A stretch of 12,562 nucleotides of DNA from Cephalothrix spiralis (Eukaryota > Nemertea > Palaeonemertea > Archinemertea > Cephalotrichidae): positions 1-12,562 of the forward strand of contig JAUCNG010253298.1 of NCBI GenBank assembly GCA_032353305.1, written 5' to 3'. The translations under genes and the position numbers were made by a program. Position 1 is the stretch's first letter. Each line of letters begins with the position of its first letter. This document shows positions 7,314 through 12,562 of this stretch, one piece after another. A model generated the notes under the pieces. It saw only the letters and a list, made by a program, of their open reading frames with translations, did no database searches and was not told the origin of the DNA.

Positions 7314-7475
7314 CACTTAGTCGACGGCTTACTAATTCGACATATTTTAAATATGCATGATCATGTACAATTACTTTTATTTTCTTTGTCAGTCGAGGCG
7401 ATTCCAATGTGCCTATTTCTCGTATCTAGGGGGTAAATTTTCAGTTGTCGACTTTATAGTAAGCTGTCGACTCAG
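7314..7475. mobile_element. MITE-like inverted repeat rich in GTCGAC
   Basis: The left arm (7314-7342) contains AGTCGACGGCTTACTA and the right arm (7446-7475) its inverse with one change (TAGTAAGCTGTCGACT). The arms are about 29 bp with a 3-nt gap and enclose about 100 bp. Similarity may extend weakly outwards to about 7296 and 7490. No target duplication is clear and there is no coding capacity. Confidence 0.6.
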
Positions 7476-8147
7476 TAAACTTAGTGCGATTACACTTTTT
7501 TTTTACACTTTTGTATTTCTCATTTCTTAATTATTCACCAATTATTATTGAGGCTCTGGAATGATGGAAGCGACGAATTTGCGACAGACGCTACGAGACC
7601 CATCTTGGGGGCTTTTTCGCGTCGGGACGAATCTTCAGCGAAATCGACGAGTATCGTATATTTGTGTACCAAAAAAATTGGCTGAGGCGACGACATGACA
7701 ACCAAGTTTCTCAAAGTTGCAACGAGCGCGATGGCTACCTATCATTCCAGGGGGCCTCATTATTACATCAATCTGTCCCACGACATCCAATCGGTATGAA
7801 GATTTGACAAGATGCTTGACGTCACTCATTCCTGTAAATTTAGGATTTCAAGTAATAGTTAGTTTCGTTCTCTAGGATATATTTCATGACGAGACCAAAA
7901 TGCAAGTTGAAATGCTTAGTATCATCCCAGCAACGCGAGGAAGCCATTTAGTGCATTTCAACGCAGCATGTGGATCTCGAGTCTTAAATTATATCCCGCC
8001 TTACCAAACATTACGACGAAACAACTCACTTAGCTAACCTGGCTATGATCAGGATTTAGATCAGAACCAAATGATCCTCGTCGACTTAGGTCTGGCAGCA
8101 ATAAATGCCGCTAATCGATAGTCTGCATGTGGCTGTGTTTCTTTATT
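7476..8147. other. Intergenic, no gene seen
   Basis: Base composition is closer to balanced at 7560-7830 than in the neighbouring DNA, and a 64-codon open frame occurs on the minus strand (7635-7829), but I recognise no domain or splice structure. It may be an unrecognised repeat or gene remnant. Confidence 0.45.
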
Positions 8148-8389
8148 CTGCCGTAAGAAGGTAAACCGCGGTAACGCTGTTTTCAACGAACCGAGAAAAT
8201 AGACAATTTGCAAATCGATTTGTACAGGACTCCAATCTTAAATGCAGTTATGTTAATTAATTTTACCAATTAAATTATCGAAGTTTCAAAATTTTAACAG
8301 ATGATAGATATTGATGAGAAGATTGCTCTGGTATCCATAACTAATTTTTCGCAAAAAGTGAGTTACCGCGCTATACCTTCTTACGGCAG
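8148..8389. mobile_element. MITE with 28-bp terminal inverted repeats and possible TATT target duplication
   Basis: The left end starts CTGCCGTAAGAAGGT (8148-8175) and the right end finishes ACCTTCTTACGGCAG (8362-8389); the outer 15 bp are perfect and about 25 of 28 bp match. TATT lies directly before the left end and directly after the right end, which fits a 4-bp target-site duplication. The 242-bp element has no coding capacity. Confidence 0.75.
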
Positions 8390-8445
8390 TATTAGTCTCA
8401 ATCAGTTTGGAGGCTTTGGACATTTAACCATAAGCTGGGAACGTC

Positions 8446-8747
8446 TCTATAGTCTAAAGGTTCTATAGTCCGGAGGTTCAATAGTCTGAGGGTTTGATAG
8501 TCCGACGATTTAGGTATAAGGAATTTTGACTTTCAAAAACTGAAAATTATTTTTGGGTGTTTCGGACAAAATAATTTCGTTACTTCTCCTTATTACTACA
8601 TAAGGGTTTGAAATAGGGTTTGGGTTAGGGTTAAAGTTTTTTATAAGGTCACATTTTTAAGTCAAAAATTCCATACCTAAATCTTCGGACTATCGAACCT
8701 TCGGACAATAGAACCTTCGGACTACTACAGAACCTTCGGACTATTGT
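8446..8747. mobile_element. Foldback element with ~16-bp subrepeats in inverted ends
   Basis: The left end (8446-8534) carries four tandem units related to GGTTCTATAGTCCGGA, then GATTTAGGTATAAGGAATTT. The right end (8657-8747) carries the inverse: GAATTTTTGACTT-type sequence, then four units of the form AACCTTCGGACTAT. Unit length is 16-19 bp. The ~120-bp centre includes a stretch of TAGGGTTTGGGTTAGGG type (8613-8631). There is no coding capacity. The structure is typical of foldback-type non-autonomous elements. Confidence 0.8.
8600..8636 (+). repeat. Telomere-like (TTAGGG-type) interstitial stretch
   Basis: AAGGGTTTG, ATAGGGTTTGGG, TTAGGGTTAAAG follow one another. It has only one exact TTAGGG with several near-units, so it is a short degenerate interstitial stretch inside the foldback loop, not a telomere. 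Confidence 0.45.
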
Positions 8748-8987
8748 AAAATAAATAGTAAAAATTGCACTTTTCAATGGTGCCACTTTTCTGGTAGCTG
8801 AATTGAAACGAGAGTCTATATAATTTGCAATTTTTCACTCGGATTTTAATGTTTGTATAATTTGCACTTGAATTCGGGTGATAGCATAATGATGTGTACA
8901 AAACATTTTTAAATAAAAAGATGTCATTGATTTATCCATTAAGTATTAATTTCGCGCCAACTGTTTTTTATTCCGCATCAGGAGTCA
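8748..8987. other. Intergenic, nothing recognised
   Basis: TATAATTTGCA occurs twice in similar context (about 8819 and 8856). No gene is seen. Confidence 0.45.
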
Positions 8988-9211
8988 CGGAACTTTTTGG
9001 GGCCATATAACGAATCACGGGCAAAATCGGCCATCACGTTAATCATGTGATAAATTTAAAGTTTTTTCTTCTTCTTATGATTGCATGGATTTCATTGGCC
9101 AAATAATTAATATCAATCAGTAAAAAACCTGTTTATATTTTGTGCGCTTCTTATACAACAATAGTCTTTATTGTAGTATGAGTCGAGCGAATCGAGGCGA
9201 GAAAGTTTTGG
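8988..9211 (+). repeat. TCACG-rich repeat, copy 2
   Basis: Three TCACG units (AGTCACGG, AATCACGGG, CATCACGTT) occur in 8988-9045. About 140 nt later there is GAGCGAATCGAGGCGAGAAAGTTT (9184-9207). The same two parts in the same order occur at 10938-11150, so both look like diverged copies of one repeat. Confidence 0.5.
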
Positions 9212-9399
9212 AAATATACGGGTTGAATTGCGATTTTGTTTTAACACCTTTAAGCAAATGAGAAGAACTAGCTAGATTAAAATAAGATACACACATGGAC
9301 GTAAATTGGCGAGGGCAATCATTTTTGTACCAAAAAAGTGCCCCCGTCGGTTTTTCATATTAGACAGTAGTTGACCCCCACAAACTACACTGTAAAATC

Positions 9400-9790
9400 T
9401 GGGAACATTTTTGGAACACAAAAAAAAATGTTCCCAATGTCCCCGTAGCGGAACACTTTTTCGGAACACAAGAACATTTTTGGAACATGTATTCGGAACA
9501 CTAGAACATTTTTGGAACAATTATTAGAACATTTTCTCGGAACATTTATTTTGGAACATTTTTTTCAGAACATAATTATATTCGGAACATTTATAAAAAA
9601 TGTTCTTGTGTTCCAAAAAAAATGTTCCCAATGTCCCCATATCGGAACGCTAGATAATGGAACATTTATTTGGAACATTTTTTTCAGAACATAATTATAT
9701 TTGGAACATTATATTCAGAACATAAATATATTTGGATCGTTAAGAAATAAATGTTCATGTGTTCCAAAAAAATGTTCCAAATGTCCCCAA
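9400..9790 (+). repeat. GGAACATTTTT array, left arm, with higher-order repeat
   Basis: I count about 19 GAACA against 7 TGTTC. A larger unit is visible: TGTTCCCAATGTCCCC at about 9429 and 9623, and the related TGTTCCAAATGTCCCC at about 9773, each preceded by TGTTCC and an A-run. The block GGAACATTTTTTTCAGAACA is repeated exactly at about 9555 and 9674. The higher-order period is about 195 and then 150 bp. Confidence 0.75.
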
Positions 9791-10174
9791 ATTATTCTAC
9801 CCATCTATATAGGGTAGATTGAAGTAATTGCTCAAAGTCAGCAAAAATGCTGTCTCGTATAAACATTGGAATTGATTTGGATAGGGCCGCAGTGTTCGCG
9901 ACATGACAAACATCGTTAGAAGGTTACATTATATGGGATGGCGGTAAGATAAGATTTTGACTTTTCAAAATGGTGCTTAGGTATATACTTACGTTATAAT
10001 TGATGAAGCACCTACGTGAAGCAAATAATTGCGACAAACTAACTTATATGTATTTGCAGTTAAGATAAAACATCATCTACCATGAGGCGGTTCATTTGAA
10101 GCGATTTTTATGTCTTGTCTGTCCTTTTCTCTCTCTTTTAGTCTAAGCGACATCTATGGGTCACTGAGGTTTGA

Positions 10175-10640
10175 CAATATGTTCAAATCATCCGTTCCAA
10201 ATATGATCTTAAAATGTTCCGAATAATTTTATGTTCCAAAAAGGAATATGTTCTGGGAAAAAATGTTCTAATAACAAAAATGTTCCAATAATATATGTTC
10301 TATTCATAAAAATGTTTTGAAAACACACATGTTCCAAAAATAATATGTTCTATTTTGAAAAATGTTCTAAATGATAAGATGTTCCAATATCAACCGTTCC
10401 AAAAATCTTCTAAATTTTTAAAATGTTCTAAATCCGTTCTGTTACGAAGTGTTCCATACGCGAAAATGTTCCAATTTTGACGTTCCATCGGTATAAATGT
10501 TCCAAAACCTAAATCAGAACATTTTTGGAATATTTATGGAACATCAGAAATGTTCCAATACAAAAAGTGTGTTTCAAAAATGTTCCGTATTGTGAAATAG
10601 TGTTCCAAATATGTGCAAAAAATGTTCCGAAATGTTCGCA
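10175..10640 (+). repeat. TGTTCC array, right arm (inverse of 9400-9790)
   Basis: I count about 20 TGTTC against 2 GAACA, at irregular spacing of roughly 15-30 nt with AT-rich spacers. Orientation is opposite to the left array, as expected for inverted arms. No clear higher-order unit is seen here. Confidence 0.75.
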
Positions 10641-10937
10641 GTTTTTATATATATATTTCTAGAAAGGTCTTGGAAAATGCTGATCCCTCAGGGGGTTTAG
10701 ATTTTTGCCCAACCCACTTGGTAGGGGTGGGGGGCAAAAAACATGATATTTAATTTAGGGGATGTACCTATTTAAAAAATATGCAAAACCGTAAGGGGGC
10801 CCAGAAACGTACCAATTTTGCCCTCGCCGTCCATTTGTGTAACTGATTAACTGCATATATGTGTAACGTACGATGTAATGAAATAACATTTACGTTTTAT
10901 ACCTTTGTATATACATTGATAGCCGGTAAATTTATAG

Positions 10938-11150
10938 CTTCACGATAAAATTTGAAATCACGAAACACGCTAATATTTGATTTCACGTTTTTAATAGCGC
11001 CGATACAAAAAATCACGGATCACGCTCATTTTTACGGTCGATCACGTTAGCCGATAAGATTTCAAATCACGTTCCATGGACTGAAATATGGCCAAATCAT
11101 GTACCCAATGACCCCCTCATATAGAGATCAGCGAAGCGACGAGAAAATTT
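10938..11150 (+). repeat. TCACG-rich repeat, copy 3
   Basis: Seven TCACG units lie between 10942 and 11075 (for example AATCACGAAACACGCT and AATCACGGATCACGCT), then GACCCCCTCATATAG, then CAGCGAAGCGACGAGAAAATTT (about 11129-11150). The order and strand match copy 2 at 8988-9211. Confidence 0.55.
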
Positions 11151-12324
11151 AAATATTTCGAGGAAAGATAGCATCTTGAAAACATAGTGTACCGCCTAGC
11201 GGTGCTCTGCAACCTTGCGTTGCGGTCGGGGCAGGTTGGCCATTCGGCGCTCCGGGTCAGTGGCGAGTGGTGGAAGATAAGTACCAGAGATTCCCTGATA
11301 TTCACGAAATCATGATCATATCCAAAACTAAACTGTTGAGCGCTATGTATTTCCTCGCCATATTCCCGCCCAATTTTTTATTATTCCTATTATATATGCA
11401 CTTATTTACAATTTTGGTCGATAAAATAGTCGGTTAAAATGAGACCTAAAAATCGTCCATTGTAACCACATGTCTTCCTCACTTGTCAGGGATCGGTCTA
11501 GCATCGTCGACCAACCACAGATTAACTATACCCAGATGCGCAACTGGTCCTGCGCATACCGCAAGTCATTACGGAAGCGCTACTAGCGCTGAGTTCGACC
11601 AAAATTAGAACTAACATTAGTATTTTAATCAGGGTCCCAACAGGGATCAACCAGCGATCTTGAAATCGGTCTCATTAAGAAGAAGACGATACTGCAGATT
11701 TTTACATTCAAATATTCGAAACTAATAAGATATGATGATTTACCAAAAAATGATCTAAAAATCCCTTACCGTGCAATGTCATGAAATGACCTTGGATGAC
11801 ATTGGAATATTTTTTTTGATTCGACCGTTGCCCGTGCATCCAGCAGTTTTTTTAATATATACCTTAAAATTAACCGTTTCCAAGTTATAAGGCATTCAGT
11901 AACCAAATAGGCGGGTTACAACTAAGTGGCAAAAATCCAACTAATGCTATATTTTTAGAGATCTGAATTTTTTGGTAATTCTTCAAATCAATTAGTTTCG
12001 AAATTTTGAATGTAGAAATCTATTATATCGCCTTGTTTTTATGAGACTTATTTTTAGAGACCGTATTTACAATGGTAATGGTTAGCGCGCCTTTAGAAAG
12101 CAACACATAAACATAGATGGCAGCACTCCGTTAACTTGCGCGCTATTTATTGCGGAGTTCTCGATCTGTGTATATTTAATCTCTGGACCAACCCCCTGAC
12201 TAAATCCATCAAGTAAACATCTGCATACGATTCCAAAAACATATTGGGCCATTGATTGGTTAATCGATTCACATGACCTAGTCAGTTTTCCCGACCCCAG
12301 CCTACCTGGCTGGGTTCCCCTTAC
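11151..12324. other. Intergenic, no gene seen
   Basis: There is a GC-rich patch at about 11190-11270, and AGCGCT is repeated around ACT at about 11576-11590, forming a short palindrome. Open frames here (up to 96 codons, minus strand, 12082-12372) match nothing known and the largest runs into the palindromic element at 12325. No RNA gene is seen. Confidence 0.5.
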
Positions 12325-12560
12325 GAAAATGGTACAAGTGTATTTAAAAAAATAAATACACGTGTAGTACATTGTAAAATTACTACACGTGTGAAATTGG
12401 GCAGTATTTATAGTACACGTGTATTTTTACTACACGTGTACCGTTACTACACGTGTAGAAAAAATACACGTGTACTATAAATACTGCCCAATTTCACACG
12501 TGTAGTAATTTCACATTTTACTACACGTGTATTTTTTTCCAAATACACGTGTACCATTTT
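12325..12560. mobile_element. Palindromic MITE carrying nine CACGTG E-boxes
   Basis: The core arms 12379-12440 and 12448-12509 are 62 bp each with one mismatch around a 7-nt centre. The outer parts (AAAATGGTACAAGTGTATTT at 12326 and AAATACACGTGTACCATTTT at 12541-12560) also pair, with gaps, so the whole 236 bp is one palindrome. It is built from TACACGTGTA-type units; CACGTG occurs at 12359, 12386, 12416, 12433, 12450, 12467, 12497, 12524 and 12546. There is no coding capacity. The right target site is at the window edge, so a duplication cannot be checked. Confidence 0.85.
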
Positions 12561-12562
12561 AT

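Larger units (their letters stand above)
9285..10844. mobile_element. Large foldback element (about 1.56 kb) with GGAACA/TGTTCC-filled arms
   Basis: The outer left end (9285-9356: ACACATGGAC, GGCGAGGGCAA, GTACCAA, GCCCCCGTCGGTTTTT) matches the inverse of the outer right end (10784-10844: AAAACCGTAAGGGGGC, TTGCCCTCGCCGTCCATTTGTGT), with gaps. Inside, the left arm is dense in GGAACATTTTT and the right arm in its inverse AAAATGTTCC, around a ~400-bp centre (9791-10189) without these motifs. It has no transposase or long open frame. GATTAA occurs just outside both ends, but the fit as a target duplication is not clean. Confidence 0.7.

Noticed and set aside
7635-7829. Minus-strand 64-codon frame in a region of more balanced composition
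   Set aside because: No domain, start context or splice partner could be supported; kept only as a note on the intergenic stretch.
8600-8636. True telomere or chromosome end
   Set aside because: There are only a few degenerate units, flanked on both sides by foldback arms.
9272-9694. Cys/Phe/Asn-rich open frames on both strands
   Set aside because: They are translations of the GGAACATTTTT array and carry its periodicity, not protein-like composition.
3093-10165. Shared CTAAGCGACAT at 3093 and 10143, each followed by GTCAC within about 10 nt
   Set aside because: Only 11 bp match exactly and the rest is weak; too little to call a repeat family.
9400-10640. Reading the GGAACA/TGTTCC arrays as a CRISPR array or as a steroid-receptor enhancer
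   Set aside because: The units are short and irregularly spaced in an animal-type genome, which rules out CRISPR; I saw no regular palindromic 3-nt-spaced GRE sites, so an enhancer role is only a remark.
12082-12372. 96-codon minus-strand frame
   Set aside because: It begins inside the E-box palindrome and shows no recognisable domain.

Overview
The window reads as animal nuclear DNA: AT-rich, gene-poor, with one multi-exon gene whose GT-AG introns join in frame, and a very high density of palindromic and inverted-repeat elements. The gene is a class A GPCR of the melatonin-receptor-like/moody/GPR84-like group. That family, long intron DNA full of small DNA transposons and three TAGGCCTA octamers point to an invertebrate, possibly a marine deuterostome; the lineage is a guess. 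I see no bacterial, viral or organellar genes.

Layout. 1-576 is non-coding and probably the end of an intron; it opens with a degenerate TCACG-rich repeat patch. 577-3885 (+) holds the last three exons of the receptor (577-730, 1477-1585, 3438-3885), which give 236 codons plus a stop and cover TM3 to the C-terminus. TM1 and TM2 lie upstream of the window. The first intron carries a tRNA-Phe-like SINE head or degenerate tRNA (1206-1277). The second carries an 818-bp G/C-ended inverted-repeat element (2041-2858) and a 60-nt hairpin (3182-3241). The likely 3' UTR runs from 3886 to a poly(A) signal at 5020-5025, with an alternative at 4619-4624. It contains a diverged direct repeat and a perfect 12-bp hairpin.

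From about 5040 to the end I find no gene I can support. This stretch is a succession of inverted-repeat structures: 5464-5534, 5732-5797, 6571-6855, 7314-7475, 8148-8389 (28-bp termini and possible TATT target duplication), 8446-8747 (foldback built of ~16-bp subrepeats around a telomere-like core), 9285-10844 (large foldback filled with GGAACA/TGTTCC arrays) and 12325-12560 (palindrome carrying nine CACGTG E-boxes). A 66-bp tandem duplication lies at 6208-6339. TCACG-rich patches lie at 8988-9211 and 10938-11150, on either side of the large foldback.

There is no multi-gene pathway here. The main points are the unusual receptor and the unusual number and internal design of the non-autonomous palindromic elements. 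Alignments and repeat boundaries were made by eye and may be off by a few bases.
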